A DNA stretch of 64,000 nucleotides from Diatrype stigma (lineage: Eukaryota > Ascomycota > Sordariomycetes > Xylariales > Diatrypaceae): assembly GCA_022225965.2 (NCBI GenBank), contig JAKJXP020000086.1, positions 127,313 to 191,312 on the forward strand. The letters are read 5' to 3'. Each line of letters opens with the position of its first letter. Positions within the stretch are counted from its first letter, which is position 1. Of this stretch, positions 1 to 10,592 are shown in pieces. The position numbers and the translations under genes were made by a program. The notes below the pieces were generated by a model, which did no database searches, was not told the origin of the DNA, and was given only the letters and a program-made list of their open reading frames with translations.

Positions 1-5
1 TCACG

Positions 6-80
<75 letters not shown>
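6..80. repeat. Homopolymer tract of 75 C
   Basis: An uninterrupted run of 75 cytosines begins six bases into the window, directly before ordinary mixed sequence. It is not a telomere repeat (TTAGGG/CCCTAA). A run this long at the edge of a contig is often an assembly or sequencing artefact, but a real poly-C tract cannot be excluded. Confidence 0.9.
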
Positions 81-81
<1 letters not shown>

Positions 82-425
82 CTAGGTCTTTTCTACGTTT
101 CGTTGCTCTGGAGCGCGGTTTTTTGAGGGGAGATACCGGCGTTGCTCGAGGCGCATTCGCTAGCCGCCATGTGGGTGTTGAACTGTTGGATAGCCAACAG
201 GTTGCATATGACTGATTGGTTCTTATGGTTTAGGGTGCACCCCTTTGGTACAAAACTCCAAAACATCTTGCATCAATTCCGATGCATAGTACGCATTACA
301 AGATGTCACGTCACGGCGAACTCATTCAGGCGCGAAGCTAGACACCAATGCAAGGGACAGCAGGAAACAGTGACTTGGTGTTAAGCTACACTTTTCTCCA
401 ACGCGAGTTACCAACCACTCCCTAC
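81..425. other. Intergenic, nothing recognised
   Basis: Mixed-composition sequence between the poly-C tract and the stop codon of the first gene. No coding signal or repeat is evident; it would contain the 3' UTR of the minus-strand gene that follows. Confidence 0.5.
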
Positions 426-1100
426 TCAAACGAACTTGACATTGCCGAAGAAGGGCGTCTTGTGAAAGCTGGCCTCGTCAGTCGGGCTCCACGCGCCAAG
501 ACCCTGATCGGGGAACGTCTCGGGCGCGACGACGGTGCGGAAGAAGTTCATGCGCCACTCGGTGCCCTTCGCCTCGCCACTATCGACGTTGAACAGGCCC
601 AGCGGGACGCTCGCGGTCGAGACCCACGTCTCGGCGGCCTCGTCGAGGGTCGTCTCGGCGGTCAGGCCGTCGACGAGGGGGTCGGCGATATAGAAGCGGT
701 CGAAGGGGGCGCCGGCGGCGCGCACCTTGGACGGGTTGTAGATGAAGGCCTGGAAGGTGACGTTGCGGGGGCTGACCTCCAGCTCCAGGTACGACTGCGG
801 GTCGGCGGTGCCCCGGTAGATGAACGCCTCCATGACCTCGTACTCGTAGATCGGGTCGTTGGTCCCGTAGCTCCCGTTGGTGTAGAAGCTGGTCTCGTTG
901 TACGCCGTGAACGTCAGCTGCAGCGCGCTCTCGTCGTAGCAGAGGTCCACCTGCGTCAGCGGGAAGTCCGCCCCCTCGGGCATCGACTTGTCGTACTGCA
1001 CCGTGCCCTTGCTGGGACAGGCCGGCACCTCGAGCGATGGGTTGCAGTTGGCCGCGGCGGCCGCGGCCGTCGCCGCGTAAACAATGGAGCTTGCGCGCAT
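426..1100 (-). CDS. Secreted CBM9-like domain protein
   Basis: A single-exon protein of 224 aa. The start chosen is the ATG at 1100, because it gives a short N-terminus with an Ala-rich hydrophobic stretch (residues 8-17) that looks like a weak signal peptide. The longer frame from 1214 adds a basic leader without obvious function. The body has the pattern of fungal proteins related to carbohydrate-binding module family 9: a VDLCYDESALQLTF strand, a YEYEVMEAFI segment, LELEVSPRN, then WRMNFFRT and a C-terminal W-SPT-ASFH-P-FFG motif. Several N-x-S/T sites (NETS, NGS, NVT) fit secretion. It probably binds a polysaccharide or cell-wall component; no catalytic residues are seen. A TATA-like tract (TATATA) lies near 1241-1247. 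The GC content is high, unlike the transposon region. Confidence 0.7.
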   Translation of the reverse strand: MRASSIVYAATAAAAAANCNPSLEVPACPSKGTVQYDKSMPEGADFPLTQVDLCYDESALQLTFTAYNETSFYTNGSYGTNDPIYEYEVMEAFIYRGTADPQSYLELEVSPRNVTFQAFIYNPSKVRAAGAPFDRFYIADPLVDGLTAETTLDEAAETWVSTASVPLGLFNVDSGEAKGTEWRMNFFRTVVAPETFPDQGLGAWSPTDEASFHKTPFFGNVKFV

Positions 1101-1970
1101 CGCTGGAAGTTGTGTAGCGGGTGTATGCCGTGGGCGTTCTTCCGTAACTTGGTCACCTCGAAACTTGGACCGGCTGAGAAGACGATAAACCAGCGAAAAG
1201 CACACACATAGCAAGTTGCCATGCTGGGGATGCCTCTAGGTATATATACCGATACCAATAGTCACGTACATTTTTGCTTTGTTTGTCTTATTGGCTGTAA
1301 ATCCCACTTGCACGCCAGAAGCCCGTGTAACGTGCGCCGGGGTTATTGGCGAACTTCCTTTTCCGGTAGGAAGTAGTTGACTAGACATCTGAATCAGCCA
1401 CAATCTCCCAGGGCCAGACTCCCAGCTGTCCCACCTTCCCGTCGTAGCGCATGGGTTTGCTTGGAGTTGGTCGCAATTAGCCTGTTTGTGGAACGAAGGC
1501 GCGCTTGTAGGATCAATACTACGGATGATATATGATAAGCTGAGAGAATCGAGGCGGGAAGTACCGTGCCTTAGCGAACTACAACGTCGCAACGGTGTCC
1601 ACTATCGTGCATATCTTCGACATCCTCCTGACCCCTGGATCCCGAAGGGGCACTCGAGATTGCATGGGAACCATCCGAACCCTGTTGCTCGTCATCCACG
1701 GGGTCGGGTTGTCCACGCCGCACATTCTTGCTCTGGACGCTTACGTACGCATTTGATTACAAGGATCAACCCCATGATTACTATTTATAGGGCCCTGTAT
1801 ACCTCATACGCTTCGTCGCTTCATTCCAGCTGACACATCCCATCAATCGGCCGAGATCGTTTCATAGCCGGTAGGGCTATGGGTTACTCCGAACCAGCAA
1901 ACAATTGAGGCGCCGTGCTAATTAGTCAATTATCTCAATTTTATTGACTACTAAGTTCCATCCACCCCCC
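1101..1970. other. Intergenic, promoter of the CBM9-like gene
   Basis: About 870 bp without a supportable gene. The part next to 1100 holds the promoter of the CBM9-like gene, including TATATA near 1241-1247. The rest shows no conserved coding pattern on either strand. Confidence 0.5.
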
Positions 1971-2312
1971 TTACTTGTTTCCAGAGCCCTTCTGTTCAAC
2001 CGTCAACTCTGACGCCCTCTTCACCACATCATTTCCGGAACGTTCGATGTGGACCGCTGGGTTCCCCGGTTCAGCGTTCTTTTTGACCGTGTTTCCGCGC
2101 TTGGTCTCAATCGCGATTTCACCCTCTTGCTTGGTCTCGGCCACGGTGCCTCCTGGCCTGCCGCTGCCCCATTTCCATGAGACTGCATATTCAATGGTTA
2201 GTCTAGAAGTACATTAGGAAGTGTGGGTGTTTGTATTTCTTCCTGAAGCGGTCGCACAAGTCGCTTTAGCTCACATACCTTTGTCTCCCTTTTCAGGCTC
2301 CTTTTTGGTCAT
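1971..2312 (-). CDS. HVA1-family TUDOR-like small protein
   Basis: A two-exon gene of 81 aa. Exon 1 is only 34 nt (2312-2279, start ATG at 2312), the intron is 2278-2183 (donor GTATGT, acceptor TGCAG), and exon 2 runs 2182-1971. Splicing gives MTKKEPEKGDKVSWKWGSG and continues into GGTVAETK, ETKRGNTVKKNAEPG, PAVHIERSGNDVVKRASEL. This is the core pattern of the small hypervirulence-associated (HVA1) TUDOR-like proteins common in fungi and bacteria (old name DUF2945). The fold is a small beta-barrel and the biochemical role is not firmly known. The complete domain and a clean frame suggest an intact gene. The exact start is supported by the frame-restoring splice. Confidence 0.8.
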
Positions 2313-2791
2313 GATCGTAACCTGGATGGTCGGGCAAAGAGCAAACACTGGATTTGAAACCTTGTGCACGATAACAGGTGCAGCTTCAGCTTGTCATGTA
2401 GCAAGGAGATGTGGTACTACAGTAGTAAGATGCATGGCTGGCATGGCCTATTTGTATCATACTAGGTACATTGAACCCGTATGTCGAGTCCAGTAATCGT
2501 TGTAACTAACGTGTCCTTTGATGATTCATGACCAGATTTAGCGTGCAACCTTGAACAGTTCGACCTTTGTATATCTAGGGATGACTAGATGAAACGGAAC
2601 GTATGACGCATGTGTAACGGCATTGTTGCTTGGACTTGATACTCCCTTCAAGGCAAACTATTTGGTCAGTGACAAGAATTCCATCGAGTCCCAGTCACGT
2701 TACTCCATGAACGCCGGGGATTGCGTAGATAGCATGAAACCACTAATTACCGAACTCCGATTGTTTTCGTTAAATCCCGCTCTCGATCCTA
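2313..2791. other. Intergenic, nothing recognised
   Basis: About 480 bp between the HVA1-type gene (start) and the phosphoketolase (stop), both on the minus strand. It should hold the promoter of the former and the 3' UTR of the latter. No conserved coding pattern is visible. Confidence 0.5.
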
Positions 2792-5295
2792 TCATACATG
2801 CTTGCCAGACCACTTCCATTCCGTCAAGTACTCGGGATCACTGCCGTTCTCATAGGCCTCGTTTGCCGCCGCCCTTTGCTCATTCTTGAGCTTCTCCCGC
2901 GCACTGGCGCCCCGGTTTTGCAGTTTCGGCATGTGGTCGATGGCATCAATGGCTAAACTGAACCGATCCGTCTGGTTGCGGATGGCGAGCTCCAGCGGCG
3001 TGTCAATGTTGCCCTTCTCCCTATACCCTTTTGGTAGGTAATTATGTGTAAGCAGCTAGTCTTCCAAGCAAACGATGTAAGGTTTCGATAGAACAACGAA
3101 TCAGGGGTGAGGAACATACCTCTCACGTGGATGTTGTGGCTACCTGGTCGTTTGTAAGTGAGCCTGTGGACAAGCCAGGGGTATGAATGGAAGTTGAAAA
3201 TGATGGGCCTGTCTGCTGTGAATAGCGACACCCAATCCTTGTCAGTCAAGCCGTGGGGATGGTCGTTATTATGAATCAGCTTGAACATATCCACAACGTT
3301 GACGCAGCGGATTTTCAGGTCAGGCAGGTACCGCAAGAGAAGGTCAATGGCAGCTAGCGTCTCTTGGGTTGGTATGTCACCACAGCAAGCCATGACAACA
3401 TCGGGCTCGTCACCTTCGTCAGTGCTGAACTGTGGCCAAATACTGACCCCCTTCCCGCAGTGCTCCACAGCCTCCTCCATAGTTAGATACTGCAAGTGGT
3501 CTTGCTTGTCGGCAACAATTACGTTAACGTAATTAGACGACTGGAGACAGTGATCCATTGCTTTATCACTCGTTAGTGACAATATTCACAGATTTTGGAA
3601 ACCGCCAACTTACTTGACAGAAGACAGTTTCCATCGGGAGGTAGGTAGATGCGAACCACTTCCGGGCTCTTGTTAGCAACGACGTCTAGGAACCCCGGAT
3701 CTTGGTGCGTGAAGCCGTTATGATCTTGCCTCCATACTACAGACGTCAGTAGAATGTTGAGGGATGCGACTTTCACCCGCCATTCCACCTCGAGGCATTT
3801 CTCGATCCATTTGCAATGCTGTATTGTTCGTTAGTGTCCGAAGCAACAACGCTTATCATTGCAACACTTACCTGGTTGACCATTGAGTCGATGATGTGAA
3901 TGAAAGGCTCGTAACTGTTGAATAGACCGTGTCTCCCACTCAAGATGTAACCCTCCATCCACCCCTCGCAGGTATGCTCTGATAAGATCTCCATTACGCG
4001 TCCGAATGGAGACAAGTTGCCGCCATCGGCATCTTCTTCGAAATACTCGCCCATCCAAACCTTCTTACCAGCTTCATATACCCCCGTCAGCTTATTCGAT
4101 TGCGTTTCATCAGGCCCCCACAAGCGGAAGTTAGTAGGGTTGAGCTTGATGATATCTCGAAGGAACGTAGCAAAATTCTCCATGCTGCCGGCCCAGACCG
4201 CACCAGCTCGATCGACCTTGATAGCGTAATCCCTGAACTCGGGTATCTTGAGGGGTTTCTTGAGCACACCTCCGTTGGCCACAGGGTTGGCACTCATTCG
4301 CCGGTTGCCCTTCGGGCACAAGGCGTCCCGCAGCTCCGCGCTGATCTTGCCTTCTTGGCCGAAGAGACGATCGGGCTCGTAGCTGCGCATCCAATCCTCG
4401 AGTTTCTTCAAGTCGTCCGGGTTGGTGCGCACATCGGTGATGGGGACCTGATGGGCGCGCCAGAACCCGCTCAGATAGTGGTTGTTGAGCTTTCGGGGCC
4501 CCGTCCAGCCCTTTGGTGTGCGAAGAATTATCATGGGCCACCTGGGCCTGAAGGGCTTCCCGGAATCCCGCGCATGTTTCTGGAAGCCGCGAATTTCTTG
4601 TACGCAGTGCTCGAGGGTCGCAGCCATAGCTTGCTGCATGCTCTCGACCTCGTCGCCTTCCACGAAGTAGGGCTGCCAACCATACCCGAGCATCAACTGC
4701 TCAATCTCCTTGTGAGTAATGCGAGCGAGAACAGTCGGGTTGTTGATCTTGTAGCCGTTAAGATGCAGGACAGGCAGCACCGCACCGTCGCATATGGGGT
4801 TCAAGAACTTATTGCTGTGCCATGCCGTCGCTAGAGGACCCGTCTCCGCTTCGCCGTCGCCTACCATAGTCACGGTAATCAAGTTGGGGTGGTCGAAAAC
4901 TGTCCCGAAGGCATGGGAGATGGAGTAACCCAGCTCTCCACCTTCATGAATCGAACCGGGCACCTCGGGCGTGGCGTGGGAACCGGTCCCACCGGGGAAG
5001 CTGAAGTACTTGAAGAACTTGTGCATGCCTCCGAGGTCTTCGGACTTCTCCGGGTATACTTCCGAGTAGGTCCCTTCGAGGTAGGCCTGGGAGAGTACGG
5101 CGGGCGCGCCGTGCCCCGGACCAGAAATAAATATGGCATCCAGATCATATTTCTTGATCAGCCGGTTGAAGTGCATGTACGTGAAGATCTGCCCGGGCGT
5201 CGATCCGAAGTGGGCGAGGCTTAGGCCGATTGGACCCGAAATAAGCCCCTTAACAGCGAGTCACGACAAAGATAGATTAATACGAAGGTGTACAT
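2792..5295 (-). pseudogene. xfp: Phosphoketolase (XFP) with a 5' frameshift
   Basis: Thiamine-diphosphate enzyme that cleaves xylulose-5-P or fructose-6-P with phosphate to acetyl-P. Exons: 5295-3872, 3818-3614, 3560-3120, 3027-2792; introns of 53, 53 and 92 bp with GTAAGT/GTATGT donors. Family motifs are present in order: HFGSTPGQ, GPGHGAPAV, PGSIHEGGELGYS, GDGEAETGPLATAWHSNKF, LNGYKINNPT, PKGWTGP, HYLSGFWRAHQV, EGYILSGRHGLF, and the C-terminal NIDTPLELAIRNQTDRFSL. The 5' end is odd. ATG 5295 opens a frame reading IYLCRDSLLRG, which resembles the family N-terminus. The rest of the enzyme is in another frame, joined across the run of four G at 5246-5249 (minus strand). One extra G would restore LLRG-LISGP-IGLSLAHFG. 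The first 40-50 residues of the usual family N-terminus are also not found, because the next gene's stop codon lies only 29 bp upstream. It is either a decayed gene or a homopolymer error in the assembly. Confidence 0.85.
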
Positions 5296-5323
5296 CCACT
5301 CTGAATACTCGCCGTCTTCGCCG

Positions 5324-6367
5324 TTACTGTAGCGAGACAACTATCTTCGCAGCCGACACACTCATGCACTTTTCCATCGCAGCCTCGACGGATTCCAAAC
5401 CGCTCCCAACAACCTCCGCCTTCGGCGCCAGCGTGAAGGTACCGGCGGCCAGAGCCTCGGAAAGGTAATCGCCATACATCTTGTACCCGAGGTCGAGCTC
5501 CGGAGCAATGACATCGCAGAAGCGGGTGCGGACGCCGTCGGGGAGCCTCTCGGGCGGGCGCATCGTCAGGGCCACGGAGTTTGACCCGGCCGCCGCGATG
5601 AGGATCGCCGCCGCGCACGCCTCCACGATGCCCTCGTACGCGGCCGGGTCCACGCCGCCGTTGGCGATCGCCCCCGCGCTGACCTTGCCCCGGAACGCGG
5701 CCGCGAGCTCGTCCCGGACGCCGGGGCTGTTGTAGTCGAAGACCCGGTGGGCCCCCAGCCCGCGCACGTACGCGAAGTTGCGCGGCGACGCCGTCGTGTA
5801 CACCTCGTAGCCCGCGGCGACCGCCAGCTGGATCGCGTTGCTGCCGACGCTGGTCGAGCCGCCCCAGATGAGGACCGTCTCGCGGCCGTCAGCAGTCTCG
5901 GTCTTCCGCTTGTCTGATGATGTTGGTAATGGTGGTAGTCGGAGCCCCAGCAGATCCTTGTGAAAGAGGCCCATGCAAGCGGTCGAGAACGACAGGGGCG
6001 TGACGCAGGCCTGCTCGTAGGAGATGGAGGCCGGGAGCTGGGTGGCCATGTGGTCGGGCACGACGGCGAACTTCTGGAACCCGGCCGGGGTCTGCCCGGA
6101 CACGCGGTCGCCGACCCGGAATCGGGTGACGGCGGACCCGACGGCCACGACGTCGCCGGCGATGTCATGGCCGAGGATCATGGGCGTCTGGAGGCTCGGG
6201 AAGAACTCGGGCCCGCGCTGGGCCATCACGTAGTCAACGGGGTTGATGGCAAGGTTGCGGACGGTCACCACGAGCTCGTGCTCGCCTGGCGTCGCGGGGT
6301 ACGGCGCCTCCTTGACTTCGAGGGGCTTGCCGAATTCGGTGAGCCAGGCGGCGGTGTTGGAAGGCAT
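5324..6367 (-). CDS. MDR-family zinc-type dehydrogenase / enoyl reductase-like
   Basis: A single-exon protein of 347 aa of the medium-chain dehydrogenase/reductase superfamily, in the quinone-oxidoreductase and trans-acting enoyl-reductase branch of fungi. The start is the ATG at 6367 (MPSNTAAWLTEFGKPLEV); the frame opens upstream at 6433, but that extension lacks family similarity. Visible landmarks are the GroES-like fold (NPVDYVMAQRG, LGHDIAGDVVAVGSAV, FRVGDRVSG) and the NAD(P)H Rossmann motif WGGSTSVGSNAIQLA at about residue 170, followed by GAHRVFDY. No structural-zinc cysteine cluster is seen, so it is probably zinc-independent. Substrate unknown; family members reduce quinones, enones or polyketide intermediates. 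No polyketide synthase is nearby. Its stop lies 29 bp from the start of the phosphoketolase remnant on the same strand. Confidence 0.85.
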   Translation of the reverse strand: MPSNTAAWLTEFGKPLEVKEAPYPATPGEHELVVTVRNLAINPVDYVMAQRGPEFFPSLQTPMILGHDIAGDVVAVGSAVTRFRVGDRVSGQTPAGFQKFAVVPDHMATQLPASISYEQACVTPLSFSTACMGLFHKDLLGLRLPPLPTSSDKRKTETADGRETVLIWGGSTSVGSNAIQLAVAAGYEVYTTASPRNFAYVRGLGAHRVFDYNSPGVRDELAAAFRGKVSAGAIANGGVDPAAYEGIVEACAAAILIAAAGSNSVALTMRPPERLPDGVRTRFCDVIAPELDLGYKMYGDYLSEALAAGTFTLAPKAEVVGSGLESVEAAMEKCMSVSAAKIVVSLQ

Positions 6368-7055
6368 GATGATGGGCGGTGGTCGGTCGTTACTGTTATA
6401 TGGGAGGAGGATATAAGTATCCGGAGGGATCAAGAGCAGATGTTATTCCTAAGTGAAAGGCTCGATTCTTGAATGTGTACGAGGAAGGTGCTCAGCTTTC
6501 CGGTATGATATTCATGGCATGGTTACGCCGCTATTTATATGCAGACATCGTCTACTCGCCTACACGCTTTTTTCCTCGCAGAATTCGGCAATACCATCAT
6601 ATCTCCACGACACAATATACCGCTGATACGATACGAACGCATTGTTGACTATAGTATGGATGGCGTCGGGGCGGATATAAGTGTAGCAGGAATTAACGGA
6701 GTGGGGCGGCACCGCGGTCAAATACCTAGTAGGGAACCTCTATCACAACTAAAGGTTTAAGCGGTATCAAAGAGCGTAACTTGATGACAGCCATATATAA
6801 TAAAACTATATCTAGATACCGTTCATGTCTTGGATGTAAATGGAGTAGGATACCAAGCTTGTAATATCGACATGTAAGGTCACTTAGTCGTCACTACAGA
6901 TACGCCCTTCTGCCCCTGAAATTTGTAAGCAGAGTGCCTTGCACCAAGACCTTGGTGTTCAAAACCGATATATTCCAAGTGCCAATGAAATATTATCTCA
7001 ACACCAAATTGTTCAATCTAGCCATACTTCTGAATGTGCTCCCAATTTCCAGCTC
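6368..7055. other. Intergenic, nothing recognised
   Basis: About 690 bp of promoter-like, AT-richer sequence upstream of the reductase gene, with several TATA-like strings (TATATAATAAAAC near 6793). No coding pattern, repeat or RNA gene was recognised. Confidence 0.45.
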
Positions 7056-7487
7056 TCAGTCGGCCTCGGCCCTTGCGCCGTTGAACGTGGCGCTTATCGT
7101 TCGGGATATAATGTCGCTTGCAACTTCCTTGGTGATCAAGTGCTTAGTGGCGAGTCTATTGAGGCATTGCATAGCCCACATTTGATGATCTAGGCACGCA
7201 TCCGTGTTTTTCATAACCTTCACCAACATTCCCCGAAATGTAGATTCCACAATCTTTGAAGAAAGCCAGCCAACCTCGAACTCCTCAACGATTTCTGAAG
7301 GGTCTGGAATGAAGTCGTCGATCACCCAAAACTGGAATGCTCCTAGAGCACCTGTGACGTAGTATAGTTTCTTCGAGCCTCCATCTTCCTTGGCGCATAA
7401 TGCGACACATCGTTCCTCGGCGTGTTCGTTCCCGTCGCCCTTGAAGACGAGGGTGCTGATATGGTATTGACGTTTAAGCCTCGGCAT
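7056..7487 (-). CDS. Hypothetical fungal protein, 143 aa
   Basis: A single-exon frame from MPRLKRQYHISTLVF to ...NGARAEAD. I do not recognise the family with confidence. The layout is basic N-terminus, a short beta-like segment, ERCVALCAKED, an acidic centre (DDFIPDPSEIVEEFEV), then an amphipathic helical half with CLDHQMWAMQCLNRLATKHL. It is faintly like small fungal proteins of the DUF6914 type, which have a similar size and a C-terminal W-x-CL helix, but this is only a guess. No signal peptide or membrane segment. Codon use and GC resemble the neighbouring genes, so it is likely a real gene. Confidence 0.55.
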   Translation of the reverse strand: MPRLKRQYHISTLVFKGDGNEHAEERCVALCAKEDGGSKKLYYVTGALGAFQFWVIDDFIPDPSEIVEEFEVGWLSSKIVESTFRGMLVKVMKNTDACLDHQMWAMQCLNRLATKHLITKEVASDIISRTISATFNGARAEAD

Positions 7488-8484
7488 ATTTGGAGCAGAA
7501 GCTGGGCTTAGTAGTTGTAAGTTCGTGTCACAGAAGATACAAGCTGTTGCAGGACACTTTCTTACTAGCAGAGCGTGGATTGGTTTCTGTTTCTAACGAT
7601 ACGATAGAAGACGAGCGAAGAGGTGAATGTATAGTTATTATGAGATTTAGAAGATTCGGTCGAGGGAGCATGTATTTATAGGGAAAGAACGAGTCCTGAA
7701 ACAGTATATCGTAGTTATCACATACCATCGAGGACATTCATGGGCTACACAGACGGGTAGAGAGAATGGTGGAATCAAATACATAGTTGAAACAATAACT
7801 AATGCTACAATACCACAAGGTCACCATCCACAACATACACTGATAGATCAAAATATGTATGTCGGTGAACACATGCTTTTGTGAGTTGTAAGAATACATG
7901 CTCAATATACACCTCCGACCACTCACTCTATACGTAAGGTAGTTCAAAAGGACAGAAAGGGTCCAATAGATGGCAGCTTATTTCCATTTCACTTCCCAAT
8001 CCGACATTTATTAGCCAAGACAAACGAAGCCCTAATGAAGTTTCTCGATCGCATGCCGGTACTATGGCAATGGAAGTTGAAGAATGAGTCACTACTCAAG
8101 AAGTCATCTCAGAGGCTTTATGCTCGGGATCGTCATCGTCACACTAGGAGTTATAGCTGTCACACCGATATCCGTTCAGATGAACGTAGGAGGAATTCTG
8201 GCAGTATACCAGTCATGCCTATAGCTATGGTGAGTAACAGGGAACCGGAAGGCCTAATCAACAGACCCGGGTCAAAAGAATGTGGCATGCATGCAAAACC
8301 CATACATGATACACCCGGCGGGAGATATCGATAATTCAGGTCTATCGGATCATTCGATTACACGGAAGCTGGCATTAAGAAAAATGTCCATATTCATTCA
8401 GTAGCATTCTTTCGCCCCCCCTAAAACCGCGTAATAAGCGAGAATCCATCTTCAGATACATTTACGTCACACACCACCTAGCTG
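7488..8484. other. Intergenic, nothing firm
   Basis: About 1 kb between two minus-strand genes. A 46-codon plus-strand frame (8084-8224) contains a hydrophobic stretch (LGIVIVTLGVIAV) and could be the start of a small membrane protein, but no continuation or homology supports it. Otherwise no structure is seen. Confidence 0.4.
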
Positions 8485-9670
8485 CTAGCCTAGAGGATCC
8501 CACCTCACACTCATGTCACCGAAGAGCTTCTCCCTCGCGCCCCCGCTGCCGACCTTCATCCACTGGTTCTTGCGCTTCTGCTGCCACAGCGCGTCGCCCT
8601 CGCGGCCCTGGCACCGACAGCAGCTCCAGCCGAACGCCTCGCCGTACAGGCCCAGCAGCTCGTCCGGGTCGAGCTCCCGCCACCCGTCCAGGGCCAGCAC
8701 AGGGCTCTCCTCCTGCGACGCCACCTCGAAGATGCTCGGGCCCGCCTGCCGCGAGCAGATGGAGCAGCAGGAAGCGCCGGTGCCGGCGCCGGCGCGCGTC
8801 CTCGTCGACGCTGCTGCTGTTGCGGCGGTGGGCTTCTGCTTGTGCAGGTAGGTTGATTCGGGGCTCAGGCTGCCGAGCCTAGCGGACGAGGACGCCTTCG
8901 GGTCATGCCGGCGCAGGCGGTGTTGCTGCACGGCTACGCGCTTCCGCATCTGGATGTCGAGGGCGAGCTGCTTCACGAGCTCGATCCGTTGTTGTGCGGG
9001 CGATGAGGGCCACTGGTTCTCCTTGCTCAGTTCTTGAATCCGTTGCGAGATCTGCAATCATTGTGTTACTTGTAGGACCCACAAGAAAAAGTCAGGGGCT
9101 ACTGTTACGCACCATTGCGTCTTGAACCTTGCGCATCATAACTTCTTCGCGCAGCAAAGAATCCATCGTCTGTCTCCAGTTAAACGAAATCTTGTTTCCG
9201 TCCTCGCCTACTTTGAGCCCCACCACTTCTGTGTCGTTGACAATATGGCCTTCTCGGATGCCGCCGTTCAGGACCCCTTCTCCGAGTCTGAGATGGGCCA
9301 CCCGGTTGTCAAAGCCATAGTGGTGCCATAAGGTTTCTAATCGGTCCCGAGTGACGCTATCCGGCAGGTTATCTTGTGGTGTCTTGAAGTGCACCATTCC
9401 ATTCTCGTCACAATCTGGCGTCTGGGTCTGGGGATCGTATTTGTAGTCTACTTGGATCCACGATCCCGAGTATAGTGTGACGGTTAGTTTGGGTATCCAG
9501 TAGCTTAGAAAGCGCCTCTCTATCCGACGCATCTGCCGACCGGAAATGTGGCGAAGAGTGGTCCATTGGTACGCTGGGTCATCGTCGTATGACTGGATCA
9601 GATTCTCCAAGACCATGTCGACGAGCTCCTGCGGCAAGCGGTGCCAGTGGCTGGTATAAGCGGATTCCAT
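8485..9670 (-). CDS. F-box-like protein with Cys-rich C-terminus
   Basis: A two-exon gene of about 374 aa: exon 1 9670-9113, intron 9112-9052 (61 bp, donor GTGCGT, acceptor TTGCAG), exon 2 9051-8485. The N-terminus HWHRLPQELVDMVLENL fits the start of a fungal F-box (Leu-Pro-x-Glu-Leu-x-x-x-Ile/Val), followed by the helix-rich RHISGRQMRRIERRFLSYWI. Such proteins usually recruit substrates to SCF ubiquitin ligases, but no leucine-rich or WD repeats follow. The C-terminal half has a basic helix (LDIQMRKRVAVQQHRLRR), an Ala/Thr/Arg-rich linker, and two cysteine pairs (CCSICS near residue 280, CCRCQ near 335) that could bind zinc. The frame across the intron is continuous (QDAM-ISQRIQEL). The ATG at 9676 would add two residues. 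Function inferred only from the F-box pattern. Confidence 0.65.
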
Positions 9671-10592
9671 GGTCAATTTCGAAGAAACCTTTAATGCACA
9701 ATTGTATAGTCAGAAGCACTTAGAGATCTAGTGGCTTGTTAGTCGATAACACATAGGTGAATCCCCAGGAAATGTCGAAGGTGGACTCTCAGGCTGTATA
9801 TAAATTTGCTATGATCTGATCCTTCAATCCAACAAACCACTGTCATTCATTCACCTGTCAGCCAATACACGCGCAGCACCCGCATCTAGAAGCAGTCGAC
9901 CACACCATCATCAGCCGGTATCGACGTATCCTGCACGTTGATACGGCAGCACCAATACGTAGAATGAAACCGTTGGGGGGGCACCCCATGCTGAGCTGAT
10001 GGGCTGGACAGATGCAACATGCCCTTATCCGTATCCCGTACGGGCCTGAGGTGTCTTGGGTGTGTGCGTTATGTCAGCTGGTTGGTCGGCCGAGGTTGCG
10101 ATGATGCGACGCTGCGCTGCCAGTCAAATTAAAGCCCTGTCGAGAAGCCAGAAAAGGCCGGGGGATGGTCTGTTTGTAGGACGCGGGATGGCGGAATTGG
10201 CCTATAGACGACCGGGCAATCGCGGGCAGGGAGCGGGGCTATAAGGGCTATAAGGGCCCCGTTAGTTCAGCCCAAAAGATCGATTTGACAGTCAGACTAG
10301 ACTGCATTAAGCATAGTCATACACGGGCACTAGTTAGCCCTAACCCCGCAGGAGTCTTCGGTACCTAGGTACCTAAGCTTCTATTTTTGGGCGACTCTCA
10401 ATTTGTGTTCCCCTCCTCCCTCCTCCCTCCTCCACCAGCAGCGCATGCGATCTCCAATCTGCCCATCATCCCGTCTTCCGGGTCAGGGCATACAGCATAT
10501 AGTCTGACAGTAATACAGGCCAGGGCATGTATGGTACACAGGATTCATTATTACTACATATTGTTGCTACATAGCCCTTGCACTACCCCACC
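9671..10592. other. Divergent intergenic region upstream of the RdRP gene
   Basis: This is the shared upstream region of the minus-strand F-box-like gene and the plus-strand RdRP gene. It holds a perfect 14-bp palindrome GGTACCTAGGTACC at 10360-10373 and a pyrimidine tract made of CCTCCCTC units at about 10410-10435. Both could be promoter elements of the RdRP gene; pyrimidine tracts upstream of start codons are common in fungal promoters. No coding sequence was found. Confidence 0.5.

Noticed and set aside
348..1211. 287-aa plus-strand frame opposite the CBM9-like gene
   Set aside because: It is the GC-rich antisense of a conserved protein; no domain and low-complexity Val/Gly/Arg composition.
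4100..4834. 244-aa plus-strand frame within the phosphoketolase locus
   Set aside because: Antisense shadow of a clearly conserved enzyme.
5960..6472. 170-aa plus-strand frame across the reductase gene start
   Set aside because: Antisense of conserved MDR sequence, no independent support.
8084..8224. 46-codon frame with a hydrophobic helix
   Set aside because: No continuation, homology or promoter evidence; could arise by chance.
10331..10350. CCCTAACCCC resembling a telomere repeat
   Set aside because: Single occurrence, no tandem array.
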